Shown here: positions 26,829-35,455 of the stretch, in pieces
Layout of the letters: every line of letters starts with the position of its first letter
Numbering within the stretch: position 1 is the first letter of the stretch
Source of the DNA: Actinomycetes bacterium
GTDB taxonomy: Bacteria > Actinomycetota > Acidimicrobiia > Acidimicrobiales > Acidimicrobiaceae
Assembly (NCBI GenBank): GCA_021823045.1
Contig: JAKAPB010000001.1
Span: 1-64,000 of the forward strand
Length of the DNA stretch: 64,000 nt
Direction: 5' to 3'
The notes under the pieces: generated by a model
Databases searched by the model: none
Told to the model about the DNA's origin: nothing
Seen by the model: the letters and a program-made list of their open reading frames with translations, nothing else
Translations under genes and position numbers: made by a program

Positions 26829-28334
26829 CTACGGAGCCTCAGTAACGGGAGCCTCAGTAACGGGAGCCTCAGTAACGGGAGCCTCAGTAACGGGAGCCTC
26901 AGTAACGGGAGCCTCAGTAACGGGAGCCTCAGTAACGGGGGAGATATTCGACCGGCCCTTTGCCTGGCCAACTTTAGGCGATCCAGGCCTTGCTGGTCGC
27001 GGCCGAGGAGGTGGAGGCATAGATATACCCAGCATCTCCGTAAGTGCTGGGATCCTGCTACTGGCCTGTTTTACGATGTCGAGTTGTTCTGGCGTGGCAC
27101 CATCGGGCAGCGCTATCGGCTTTACCTGTCTGCGGATTGGCGATTCGGAAAGCGCATCCATAACGGAGAGCCATCTTTCAGGCGGAGTATCCGCGGCCAT
27201 CGCTGCGTTGGTTGATTCAACCAATCTCGATGCAAGGTCCGCCGGAAACTTTGCCGTGGGCTCTGGTGGGCGGGAGGCGAGTCTAAGGGCCCGAATCAGC
27301 CGATTCTCGTCGAGAGAATCTGAAATGGATTTCAACCAGTCGGTGACGGTCTTTTCGGACATCTCCTTCCAAAGGGCCTTCAGCGCTTCCGCCTGTTCCC
27401 GAACTCGATCGTCTTTCGAAAGTGGTTCGGCTGCGGCAACGACTGATCGAATGTCGCGTAGTGAAACCTTTGAGACATCTTTATTGATTGCGTCTGCACG
27501 GTCGAACCAGTAGGCCAGTTTCATTTGGGGATCAAGCTGTTCTGCAATTTTTAGGACTGGGCCTTCCTGGGCCTCAGGTTTCCCATCGCTTCTCGCCTTA
27601 TCATTGGCGGCTGCTAACGCGCTTCTTACCGCCGAAAGTCCACCTTTTGAAAGCTGCTCCGCAATAATTCGGTGCTCTTCAGGGAGAGAATTGATCAGTG
27701 CAATTCGATGCCGATTTCCAACTTGTAACTTTGCGGACCTATCGGCAAGTTGTCTTGACGGCCTGTCCGCCTGGGACCTGGCTGTACGCGTAGAGCGCTG
27801 ATCTGGAGCAGTTTGCGAAGCTGAATTTCCTGACGGTCGCTCTTGCCGTGGACCGCGATCCTGAGGCGGCCTTCTATCTCCACGTGGCCTTTCAGATCTT
27901 TGGCGCTCGCCTGCCGCAGATGTCGCGTTTCTTTCGGAAGTGCCGCCAGAATCCTTGACCTCGGTTCTTGGCCTTCTATCCCTGCGGTCGTCTCGTTGCC
28001 CTTCACCTCTTGGCGGGCGCCTCGCATCGTCACCACGACGTTCGTTTCCTCTACGTTTTGATACGTTAGAGGTGATTAGCTCTCTGGGTTCTTTTGAAAT
28101 AACGGTGATAATATTTTCCGGCTGGGCCTTCGATTTAGGCGGATAAACCGCTTCAACCTCTATGCCATCCATTGCGAAAACAACTTCAGCCTTTACGATG
28201 TCCCCTATCTTTGCCCCTTGATAGAGCAAAGCTGTACTTAACGTTCCCTTTGGTGCCTTGGCGCCTGCTGCGCGCCAAGTCCAGGTTCCATCCTGTCGAT
28301 CGCTAGTCAGCTCGACTTCAATCTTTGACGACAT
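26829..28334 (-). CDS. Arg-rich protein with C-terminal VTEAP repeats
   Basis: 501 aa, family not recognised. Residues about 1-75 look like a small beta-barrel (GTWTWRAAGAKAPKG then GAKIGDIVKAEV), suggestive of an OB or cold-shock-like nucleic-acid fold. About 90-210 is a low-complexity Arg/Asp/Gly/Pro region (RRDRRPRTE, GDRRPPQDRG) typical of RNA-binding tails. About 210-430 is alpha-helical. The protein ends with seven copies of VTEAP encoded by a 15-bp perfect tandem repeat. An RNA- or ribosome-linked role is inference from composition. Confidence 0.7.
   Translation of the reverse strand: MSSKIEVELTSDRQDGTWTWRAAGAKAPKGTLSTALLYQGAKIGDIVKAEVVFAMDGIEVEAVYPPKSKAQPENIITVISKEPRELITSNVSKRRGNERRGDDARRPPRGEGQRDDRRDRRPRTEVKDSGGTSERNATSAAGERQRSERPRGDRRPPQDRGPRQERPSGNSASQTAPDQRSTRTARSQADRPSRQLADRSAKLQVGNRHRIALINSLPEEHRIIAEQLSKGGLSAVRSALAAANDKARSDGKPEAQEGPVLKIAEQLDPQMKLAYWFDRADAINKDVSKVSLRDIRSVVAAAEPLSKDDRVREQAEALKALWKEMSEKTVTDWLKSISDSLDENRLIRALRLASRPPEPTAKFPADLASRLVESTNAAMAADTPPERWLSVMDALSESPIRRQVKPIALPDGATPEQLDIVKQASSRIPALTEMLGISMPPPPRPRPARPGSPKVGQAKGRSNISPVTEAPVTEAPVTEAPVTEAPVTEAPVTEAPVTEAP
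26836..26940. repeat. Seven tandem 15-bp repeats encoding VTEAP
   Basis: Seven copies of gcctcagtaacggga, identical except for the last base of the seventh. The unit is a multiple of three, so each copy adds one VTEAP pentapeptide to the C-terminus of the minus-strand gene; the stop codon follows straight after the array. A plus-strand frame through the array (ASVTG repeats) is a by-product. Confidence 0.97.
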
Positions 28335-28632
28335 GACCTACTCTTGTCCGGCCTCTGTTGGCTCTTTTCCCTGAGAATGGCGGAACTCTTACATTTCTAT
28401 GTGAAATCAGAGTTACCGCCCAAATGAGACTAGTGCCTAATTGGTTGTTTGCTGTTATTGCCGTAGAACTGGAAGCCCTACTTTTGATCTCTACGCCAAT
28501 TTACTACTTTTGGAAAAAGTCGATCGATAGTGTTGAGGTCGATGTCCAGTTTACCCTTTTAGTGGTCGAGTCTCGCATGATCGACGGTTGAGGGAGTAGG
28601 TTCATGATGGAGTGCGCTGATGGGGAGGCAAG

Positions 28633-29478
28633 TTGAGAGTTGGCGGTCATGTGTCGTCCGCTGGGGGATTGGCAAAATCTCTTCAGCGTGGATCAGATAT
28701 TGGTGCGGATGTTGTCCAGTTTTTTATATCGAGTCCAAGGTCATGGGCATTTAGGGCACCGTCCGCTGCTGAAACCATGGCATTTCGAGCCGAAATGGAA
28801 GCCAGCGGGACCCTGGCAGTAGTACATGCTTCTTATCTCATTAACCTTGCCTCTCCAGACGAGGAGATTCGAGGAAAATCTGTTGACCTGCTCCTCGCCA
28901 CAATGCGCTCGGCTAGGTTGGCTGGAATTCCATACGTAGTGTTGCACACTGGAAGTCATAGGGGTGAGGGGCTGGAAAGGTTAGCTGGCGAGTTGATCGA
29001 TTCCATTTCTACCGCCGCTGAGGCTGGTGCAGGTGAAGCGAAACTCCTGTTGGAAAATACAGCTGGAGCCGGTGGTACCATCGGAGCTACTTTACAAGAG
29101 TTGGCCTGGTTGATGCAAGAAGTAGGCAAAAGGGCTGCGATTGGCGTGTGTATGGATTCACAGCACCTTTTTGCAGCAGGATACGACTTTTCTTCTCCAA
29201 GTCTTGCTGGAGATTTGGCCAAGGATATCGTCAGAACGATTGGAAGTCCCGAAGTTGTCCATCTCAACGACTCAAAGGTCCCCCTTGGAAAAGGAACCGA
29301 TAGGCATGCGAACCTCGGTGAGGGACTCATCGGATTGACTGGACTACGAAACTTGATGAGCCAAGACGTCTTTAGGAATGCGAATGTTGTTCTTGAAGTG
29401 CCGGGATCCGGGGAAGGGCCGAGACTTGCGGACGTCCAGCTGGCTCGGAATGAGGTCCTACTGGATCACCTGAGATAG
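28633..29478 (+). CDS. nfo: Endonuclease IV (AP endonuclease)
   Basis: TIM-barrel zinc endonuclease that nicks DNA at abasic sites in base-excision repair. Metal-ligand motifs are visible: GGHVSSAGG at the N-terminus, VLHTGSHRG, LLENTAG, VCMDSQHLFAAGYD, LNDSK and DRHANLGEG. Length of 281 aa fits the family. The start is a TTG at 28633 with GGGGAGG upstream. Its 3' end overlaps the convergent thioesterase gene by 21 bases. In the 298 bases before it I see no convincing gene. Confidence 0.94.
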   Translation: MRVGGHVSSAGGLAKSLQRGSDIGADVVQFFISSPRSWAFRAPSAAETMAFRAEMEASGTLAVVHASYLINLASPDEEIRGKSVDLLLATMRSARLAGIPYVVLHTGSHRGEGLERLAGELIDSISTAAEAGAGEAKLLLENTAGAGGTIGATLQELAWLMQEVGKRAAIGVCMDSQHLFAAGYDFSSPSLAGDLAKDIVRTIGSPEVVHLNDSKVPLGKGTDRHANLGEGLIGLTGLRNLMSQDVFRNANVVLEVPGSGEGPRLADVQLARNEVLLDHLR

Positions 29479-30189
29479 TTCAATTATTGATTTTGTAGCT
29501 TCATTTTGGACAAGTGCTAACAGGGTGGAACTATCAGAGTCCCGAAGCTCAATGACAACAGGTGCTTTCGGCTCGATTTCAGCTAGGAACTCTATCCGAT
29601 AGCTAAATTCATCGAGGAGTTTCAGATCGAGCTGATAGAGCGACTCTTCTACTAAGGCTAGGTGGACAGCGTTATTCATGTGACCCATGATGTCAAGATC
29701 GCAAAAGCGTAAGGGGATTACAAGCTTTTCTGAAGGCTTGGAATCATTCAGGCGTTGTAGAAGGCGGAGTCTCGGGCTCGATGTCCTACCATTCGCCGAC
29801 GGACCGTAAAGAGATAGAAACTCTTCGGAAAGCCGAATTGGAGACCTTCCAAGATCATCGAGCAGAACCCAGTTGGCAGTCGCCCTGACCGAGGCGGACC
29901 TGGATTTTATAACGGTTGACCTTTCGGCCCAAGCCCTCCCCAAACCTGAACAGTAGGTTTCTATCGCCAACTCATCCAAGTATCGGGGCAGGCCATGTGC
30001 GGTCATTTCCATCCACCTGATGACCCAGGGGCCTTTTTTGGTCAGGCTGGTACTTTCGACATCCAAAGTCGCTGCGTCCTGAAGGACTCGAGATACAGCA
30101 TCTAGGCGCATCCGACCGTTTGGATCAGTGTCGGCGAGCAGTACCCGGTCTTCAATCTGAAAAACTCTACCCATATCTTCTATGTCCAT
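29458..30189 (-). CDS. Acyl-ACP thioesterase
   Basis: Double hot-dog thioesterase that releases fatty acids from acyl carrier protein. The first domain begins with VLLADTDPNGRMRLDAVSRV and includes GPWVIRWMEMTAHGLP; the second has the CDLDIMGHMNNAVHLALVEE block with the catalytic Asn/His region. The start at 30189 is an ATG; another ATG at 30174 would fit the domain edge. It lies 24 bases downstream of the acyl-CoA ligase on the same strand, which could activate the released acids. Confidence 0.88.
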   Translation of the reverse strand: MDIEDMGRVFQIEDRVLLADTDPNGRMRLDAVSRVLQDAATLDVESTSLTKKGPWVIRWMEMTAHGLPRYLDELAIETYCSGLGRAWAERSTVIKSRSASVRATANWVLLDDLGRSPIRLSEEFLSLYGPSANGRTSSPRLRLLQRLNDSKPSEKLVIPLRFCDLDIMGHMNNAVHLALVEESLYQLDLKLLDEFSYRIEFLAEIEPKAPVVIELRDSDSSTLLALVQNEATKSIIELSQVIQ

Positions 30190-30212
30190 GCAAGGTCATT
30201 CTAGAATACGAT

Positions 30213-31817
30213 TCAATCGCCAAACTTAGACCTCAGCACCTTCTTGTCGAACTTTCCAACCGACGTCCTTGGAACCATGTCGATGATTTCTAGACGGTCT
30301 GGAAGCTGCCACTTTGCAAAGCCTGCCTTTGTAAGGTGTGAATGGACGTCCTCTAAGGTAATGGTCGCTCCTTCCCTTGGGACGACGGCTGCGAGGGGCC
30401 GCTCTTGCCACTTCGGGTCGGGAATTGCAATCACGCACGCTTCAAGGACGTTTGGCATTCCCATTATGGCGCCCTCCATCTCAACTGAGGAGATCCACTC
30501 TCCACCGGACTTTATCATGTCCTTGGTTCTATCAGCGATGCTGAAGTAGCCGTCTGGTGTTCCTATGGCGACGTCTCCAGTGGCGAACCAACCATCAGGG
30601 GTAAAGGATTCTGGACTCCGTCCCGAGAGGTAGCTATCTATGACCCATGCGCCTTTTACATAGAGTTGACCCATTGTTTTAGAGTCCCAGGGCGCCTCAT
30701 CCCCGTTTGCATCGCGGATCGACACCGATATACCAGGAACGGGTAGGCCAGCCATGGTTTCAATTCTGTTAAGCCGCTCTTCGCTGCCAAGACCTTTCAA
30801 GGAGTGTTTCGGTCGCGCCATGGATGCCAGAGGTGAGGTTTCGGTCATTCCCCAAGCCTGAGTGATTGGAATACCGAATTCTTCCCGATACCTCTCGATG
30901 AGGGGCCTCGGTGGTTGCGACCCCCCGGAGACGATTTCTCTCAGCATCGGTAATTTCGCTTTGCGGCGCGTAAGTTCTTCGGCTAGCTGGATCCAAACCG
31001 TTGGTACGCCGGCGGCTAAGGTCACCTCTTCTTCAGTTAAGAAATCTACGAGGCTTGCTGGGTCAAGAGGAGTAGCTGCGAAGACAATCTTGGCTCCAAC
31101 TATTACCGAGGCATGGACGCAGCCCCAGGCGTTAGCATGGAACATTGGCACGATTGGGAGCACTGCATCGCTGGGCGAGATGCCCATTCCGCTAGGCAGG
31201 GCCACTCCGAGAGCGTGGAGGTACGTTGACCGGTGGGTATATAGCGCTCCCTTGGGTCTTCCTGTGGTGCCAGACGTGTAGCAGAGGCTAGAGGGCGTGT
31301 CTTCGGGGATATCTAAGACGGAGTGGGTCGCCTCCTCGCCCGCAATAAGTTCCTCGTAGGATATTGCCCCCCGCAAGGTAGTTTCTGGAAGCTTGTCGCA
31401 TAAAACAACGAAACTCTTTACCGTAGGTATTTCATCCTGAATGGCTTCTAGCAGTGGCAATAGGTCAGGAGCAGCAAATATTACTTCATCGTTGGCATCG
31501 TTGATAATGAAAACTAGGTCGGCGGGAGAGAGTCTTGAATTCAGCGTATGAAGTACGTACTTTAGTGACGGTATCGCAAAGTAGCACTCGAGGTGGTAGT
31601 AGCCGTTCCAGGCCATTGTAGCAATCCGTGATCCGGGCTCCAATCCCATCTTTTCGATGGCGTTCATGAGTTTGAAACAACGCTCGACCATGTCGCTGTA
31701 GGTGTATCGATGGGTCGAAGTAGGAGAAAGTTGAGTGACGATCTCTACCTCTCCAAAGTGCTTCTTAGCGTGATCCAGCATCAGCCAGGTATTTAGCTGT
31801 GTGTTCATTATTGCCAT
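30213..31817 (-). CDS. Long/medium-chain acyl-CoA synthetase (AMP-binding)
   Basis: Adenylate-forming enzyme that makes acyl-CoA from a fatty acid, ATP and CoA. The P-loop motif CYTSGTTGRPKGALYTH, the A5 motif AWGMTETSPLA, the A7 core GWFATGDVA and the A10 lysine region RTSVGKFDKK are all present. Length of 534 aa is normal. The ATG at 31817 is chosen because a GGGGGG run lies four bases upstream; the frame stays open another 23 codons. Closest in layout to FadD3/AlkK-like ligases. Confidence 0.9.
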   Translation of the reverse strand: MAIMNTQLNTWLMLDHAKKHFGEVEIVTQLSPTSTHRYTYSDMVERCFKLMNAIEKMGLEPGSRIATMAWNGYYHLECYFAIPSLKYVLHTLNSRLSPADLVFIINDANDEVIFAAPDLLPLLEAIQDEIPTVKSFVVLCDKLPETTLRGAISYEELIAGEEATHSVLDIPEDTPSSLCYTSGTTGRPKGALYTHRSTYLHALGVALPSGMGISPSDAVLPIVPMFHANAWGCVHASVIVGAKIVFAATPLDPASLVDFLTEEEVTLAAGVPTVWIQLAEELTRRKAKLPMLREIVSGGSQPPRPLIERYREEFGIPITQAWGMTETSPLASMARPKHSLKGLGSEERLNRIETMAGLPVPGISVSIRDANGDEAPWDSKTMGQLYVKGAWVIDSYLSGRSPESFTPDGWFATGDVAIGTPDGYFSIADRTKDMIKSGGEWISSVEMEGAIMGMPNVLEACVIAIPDPKWQERPLAAVVPREGATITLEDVHSHLTKAGFAKWQLPDRLEIIDMVPRTSVGKFDKKVLRSKFGD

Positions 31818-31969
31818 TTTCCCCCCAAAAAAACTCGGCCTAAACCACGCTAATGATATCCTCGTTTCGCTCTGTTGGCATGGCAATTAGGGGATTTGGC
31901 AAAGAACTACCCCAGTGCCATAGGGTTCCGACCCGGGCATCAGGGTGTGACACCCAGCCACTGGCTTAG

Positions 31970-32842
31970 CTAGTTACCACCCCGAAATGAAATTGGATGG
32001 CGATATATGCAGATATCGCAGCTCATAAGTATGGGAACTCGAGAAGCCTGAGCAATTCTCTCAATTAGGACCTGGGTTACACTGTCGTCGATCCCGATCT
32101 CTTTTCCTAGCGAAATTGTGCAATCCGGGTGATTAGTGACCCATTGATTTGCTTGAGCGTAGATCCGATCCAATAGGGCACCGCGGTAGAGGAAGTAAGG
32201 CTGAACGACTATGTCTCGGCGACCCAAGGCGTATAAGCGATCTAATCCTTCTATTACCGATGGAAGGGCGAGGGAAATAAAACTCGTTTCGACCTCGATG
32301 AAGCCTCCGAACTCTTTAACCAGCCGTGAAATCTTGAAGAGTTCGGAATTGGCGTCAGGGTCTGATGATCCCCTCCCTACCAGCAGGACCGCCGCATCGG
32401 GACCGCCATTGGCCGCTTGGATACGGGCCGTAATGGTATCAAGTATCGAGCGGTGGGCGCCAAGATCTCGGGAGTATGCCACATCTACCTGAGGCGACTT
32501 CGTGCGCACGTAGTTGACCAGTTCGGCGCCATCGTCCTTCAGGTGGCCAGCCGGAAGGAGGATAAGTGGTGCGACAACGATGGATTCTGGATTCGTTGCT
32601 AGAAGTTCATCCATCGCCGGATACATATTTGGCTCACAAAGCTCGATAAAGCCCGAAAATACTGGTTGTTTGATTGACGCCCGTAGGCATTCAACCGCTT
32701 CGAGAAACTGGCTTCTGCCATCAACGGACTTAGTGCCGTGCCCCATGACGAAAATAGCCTCCACGTCGTCTGGAATTAGGCTAGATCGGTCCGAGTTCGC
32801 TAGGTTGAAATTAGCTGGTGCTGAATTAGTTCCCCAGTTCAT
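31970..32842 (-). CDS. cbiX: Sirohydrochlorin cobaltochelatase, CbiX long form
   Basis: Inserts cobalt (or iron) into sirohydrochlorin at the start of the early-cobalt route to B12. Two CbiX half-domains are present. The N-terminal half keeps the metal histidines in VMGHGTKSV and LLPAGHLKDD; in the C-terminal half the equivalent site reads LLVGRGSSDP, without His. The ATG at 32842 has CGGAG six bases upstream and overlaps the 3' end of cobH; a TTG at 32878 would add 12 residues. Last gene of the minus-strand cobalamin arm. Confidence 0.88.
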   Translation of the reverse strand: MNWGTNSAPANFNLANSDRSSLIPDDVEAIFVMGHGTKSVDGRSQFLEAVECLRASIKQPVFSGFIELCEPNMYPAMDELLATNPESIVVAPLILLPAGHLKDDGAELVNYVRTKSPQVDVAYSRDLGAHRSILDTITARIQAANGGPDAAVLLVGRGSSDPDANSELFKISRLVKEFGGFIEVETSFISLALPSVIEGLDRLYALGRRDIVVQPYFLYRGALLDRIYAQANQWVTNHPDCTISLGKEIGIDDSVTQVLIERIAQASRVPILMSCDICIYRHPISFRGGN

Positions 32843-33470
32843 TGGATACTCCGTTTGTAGTTTGATATGGTCCAACAATGCGACCGCCCTTGATGTATCG
32901 CTGGCCGTTAGAGATGCGGATCAACGCATTCATTGCAGCGGCTGCGGCTGCGGAACCACCTCTTTCGCCACTGTTTGTAACAAACTCAAGTTTCGAATTT
33001 CTCAGGCGTAGTTTTGATTCGGCCGCCCCTACAAACCCAACTGGCATACCAATTACCACCGAGCCTTCAAGTAGCTCGGCGCGGTCAAGTAATGCCTCCA
33101 GGGAGGTCGGTGAGCAACCGACCACGAATATTGCGGGGGCAAATTTGGTCACTGCTTTGAACATTGAGGAGTAGCTTCGAGTTCTATTTTCCAAGAGGTC
33201 AAACTGTTCCGCAATTGCTGAGATCGACTCCTTGGAGCTAATACCAAATTTTGTCATCGAGACGTCAGCCACAATTGGTTTGTGATCCTGGAGCAACTTT
33301 AGTGAAGAGGTGACTAAATCGCTGGTAATAGCCATAGTCCTGGCAAAGTCCAAATCTGCAGTCGAATGGACCACTCGTGCAACGATCTCTGCACTGTCGT
33401 CATCGAGTGGAGCGAAATCGAGACGGTTCCCGAGTATTTGGTACGACTGCTCCTCTATTGGATGTGGCAT
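32826..33470 (-). CDS. cobH: Precorrin-8X/cobalt-precorrin-8 methylmutase
   Basis: Moves the C11 methyl to C12 to give (hydrogeno/cob)yrinate. 214 aa with the signatures VHSTADLDFARTM, ADVSMTKFGIS and the catalytic-region GMPVGFVGAAESK. The sequence alone does not tell the CbiC (cobalt) from the CobH (metal-free) substrate. It ends inside the cbiX start region and follows the ferredoxin gene by 19 bases. Confidence 0.93.
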   Translation of the reverse strand: MPHPIEEQSYQILGNRLDFAPLDDDSAEIVARVVHSTADLDFARTMAITSDLVTSSLKLLQDHKPIVADVSMTKFGISSKESISAIAEQFDLLENRTRSYSSMFKAVTKFAPAIFVVGCSPTSLEALLDRAELLEGSVVIGMPVGFVGAAESKLRLRNSKLEFVTNSGERGGSAAAAAAMNALIRISNGQRYIKGGRIVGPYQTTNGVSNELGN

Positions 33471-33489
33471 GGCATTTGCTTTCTAGGTT

Positions 33490-33729
33490 TCAATTGATAC
33501 TTATGGAGCCCCGTGGGCACACCTCTAGGCAGTAAAGGCAACCGGTGCAGTTTTCGGCTAGGAACCCTGGTCGATACGGCGACGGCTGGAGCGCCCTGGT
33601 CGGGCAGGTCAGGATGCATAAGCCACAAGCGGTGCAGGAGTCTGCGATGGCAATTTCAAAGATCGGCATTGCACGAATTGCCTGAATTGCCTGAATTGCC
33701 TGAATCGAATCCATCAGTGGTCTGGTCAC
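33490..33729 (-). CDS. 2x[4Fe-4S] ferredoxin within the cobalamin operon
   Basis: 79 aa with two full cluster motifs, CTACGLCILTCP and CTGCLYCLEVCP, so two 4Fe-4S clusters of the bacterial ferredoxin type. The N-terminus carries an IQA repeat (IQAIQAIQAI) from a 9-bp tandem repeat. The start is unsure: GTG at 33729, ATG at 33714 or ATG at 33669, the last after the repeat. Its place between cobJ and cobH suggests it donates electrons in corrin synthesis, perhaps to a reductase encoded elsewhere. Confidence 0.85.
   Translation of the reverse strand: MTRPLMDSIQAIQAIQAIRAMPIFEIAIADSCTACGLCILTCPTRALQPSPYRPGFLAENCTGCLYCLEVCPRGSISIN
33675..33701. repeat. 9-bp in-frame tandem repeat at ferredoxin N-terminus
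   Basis: Three copies of gaattgcct and a partial fourth. On the minus strand they encode Ile-Gln-Ala units near the start of the ferredoxin. The unit is a multiple of three and keeps the frame. Confidence 0.85.
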
Positions 33730-33751
33730 AACTTCTTAGGCATCTGTGAGT

Positions 33752-35455
33752 TCATTTCTTCTCGCTATATCCTCGTGGGGTGTACGCCCGTATCCCAGCG
33801 AAGGTTGATGTCGTTGAACCGACGATCACTAGGGTTTCCATATCCACTTCGTCACTTCGAAAGTCTCCAAGTCGGACAATCTTTACCGATTGGTGATCTC
33901 GTCCTACCGCCCTTGCTATCACGACTGGCGTTGTTGCGGGCCTAAATCCAGCAATGATTCCGATCGCCTTGTCGAGCTGCGAGATTCTTCGACTTGATTT
34001 TGGGTTATAGAATGCCGCAACGAGGTCCGCCCGGGCCACTGCACTAACCCTTTCTTCGATGACTTTCCACGGAGTCATTAGATCAGAAAGGGAAATATAC
34101 GCGTGATCGTGCCCAAGGATGGCCCCCACGACCGCAGAAGCCGCTAGGGCCGCAGTTACCCCAGGCACCACGGTAATTAGAGTTGGATCGAAGCCGAGGA
34201 TTTCTGCCCTCTCGAAGGCGAGGCTAGCCATCGCGAATACCCCCGGGTCCCCGGAGCAAACCAGTGCTACTTCGTAACCGGCGATGGCCGAGTCGATGGC
34301 AAAGTCCACTCGGTGAGTTTCTTCGCCAATCGGAAACCTTTTGACCTTCTGGTTGGGACTTAGAAGGTCACTACAGAGGTCAACATATGGTCCGAAGCCG
34401 GTAACTACTTCGACGTGGCTTATGGTCTTTGCGGCCTGCAATGTCCTAAGGTCGGGATTGCCCGGACCTAGGCCAACTACGAACAATCGACCGGGCTTAG
34501 CTGATCGCTGGGCCACGGCTACGGTGACCGCCCGGAACTTTCTTTTTGAAACAATCAAGCCGTCGGGCGATCCAGACCCAAGGATTGCAGCTGCCTCAGC
34601 AACGGAGGCGCTTCCAACCGCACCAAGCACTGCACTACTCGGATTGGGGACTACTACTTGGGCTAACTGGGAGCTATCGAAGAAAATGGTTGGGTGCTTT
34701 AGGGCGACAATGGCCGGGTGATCTTTGCGAATATCAATTGTCGCGAAGGCGGAGATAGCTTCGTTGGCCAGATTTGACTCGATCATCGTTGCCTCTAGGG
34801 CCGAGGCGACTTCTTCCGGGGTCGCGTCGCTGGAGCACCCGATTCCCACCACCAGTAACTCGGGGATGAGTTGGACCGATCCAACCAGCCTAAGGTGCGC
34901 TAAGTCGGGCCTGGCGATTGAAATTAGGATCTCTGGACCGTCGACCGAGGTGGCTGAATCGGCTAATGCCGCGGGGAGTGGCCACCCTGTCGAATTTGTG
35001 ACTTTCGGGCGAATCCCGGAGTTCAGCTGCGCCTGAAAGTGAGGTATATCGCCGACAGCATGGTATCCGGCAAAACTGTTCAAGGTGTAGGTGTCGCTTC
35101 GGTCGGATGGGTTTGTAATGACTGGCTCTCCTCCAATAGTCGCCGCAATTGTTTTGGCAAGTGCGTTTGCTCCCCGATGACCACCGAGCAGTGGTATGGC
35201 GTAGTAGCCATCTTCATCAACACATACCACCGAAGGGTCCGTAGCCTTTGAGCTAATGTGCGGGGCAATTGACCTAACTGCAATCGCCGCCGTAGTTACA
35301 AATACGATCTGGTCGAAGCTGGTGAAGACCTCACCAATTTTCACTTCGGACAGTGGTAGGGTCGTGGGAGATATCCTATTAGCTAAAACTCGCCCCTTTT
35401 CGGAAAGATAAAGGCAAATCAACCTGGGTTTCCCAGCGGTGTTCTTATGTGTCAT
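33752..35455 (-). CDS. cobJ: CbiG-CobJ fusion: cobalt-precorrin-5A hydrolase and precorrin-3B C17-methyltransferase
   Basis: 567 aa with two activities. The N-terminal third is CbiG: GEVFTSFDQIVFVTTAAIAV, then the core GGHRGANALA, then the C-terminal CbiG subdomain (LVVGIGCSSDATPEEV). From about residue 320 it is a SAM methyltransferase of the CobJ/CbiH type (LFVVGLGPGNPDL, CSGDPGVFAMA, ISLSDLMTPW, AFYNPKSSRR). CbiG acts in the early-cobalt route, so the fusion supports that chemistry. It overlaps cobL by 11 bases. Confidence 0.93.
   Translation of the reverse strand: MTHKNTAGKPRLICLYLSEKGRVLANRISPTTLPLSEVKIGEVFTSFDQIVFVTTAAIAVRSIAPHISSKATDPSVVCVDEDGYYAIPLLGGHRGANALAKTIAATIGGEPVITNPSDRSDTYTLNSFAGYHAVGDIPHFQAQLNSGIRPKVTNSTGWPLPAALADSATSVDGPEILISIARPDLAHLRLVGSVQLIPELLVVGIGCSSDATPEEVASALEATMIESNLANEAISAFATIDIRKDHPAIVALKHPTIFFDSSQLAQVVVPNPSSAVLGAVGSASVAEAAAILGSGSPDGLIVSKRKFRAVTVAVAQRSAKPGRLFVVGLGPGNPDLRTLQAAKTISHVEVVTGFGPYVDLCSDLLSPNQKVKRFPIGEETHRVDFAIDSAIAGYEVALVCSGDPGVFAMASLAFERAEILGFDPTLITVVPGVTAALAASAVVGAILGHDHAYISLSDLMTPWKVIEERVSAVARADLVAAFYNPKSSRRISQLDKAIGIIAGFRPATTPVVIARAVGRDHQSVKIVRLGDFRSDEVDMETLVIVGSTTSTFAGIRAYTPRGYSEKK

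Noticed and set aside
26818..27513. Plus-strand frame with repeated ASVTG
   Set aside because: It is a by-product of the VTEAP repeat on the other strand; the minus-strand gene has coherent domains and a proper start.
28358..28591. 77-codon plus-strand frame with a hydrophobic segment
   Set aside because: No ribosome site and unusual amino-acid mix; it might be a small membrane protein but support is too weak.
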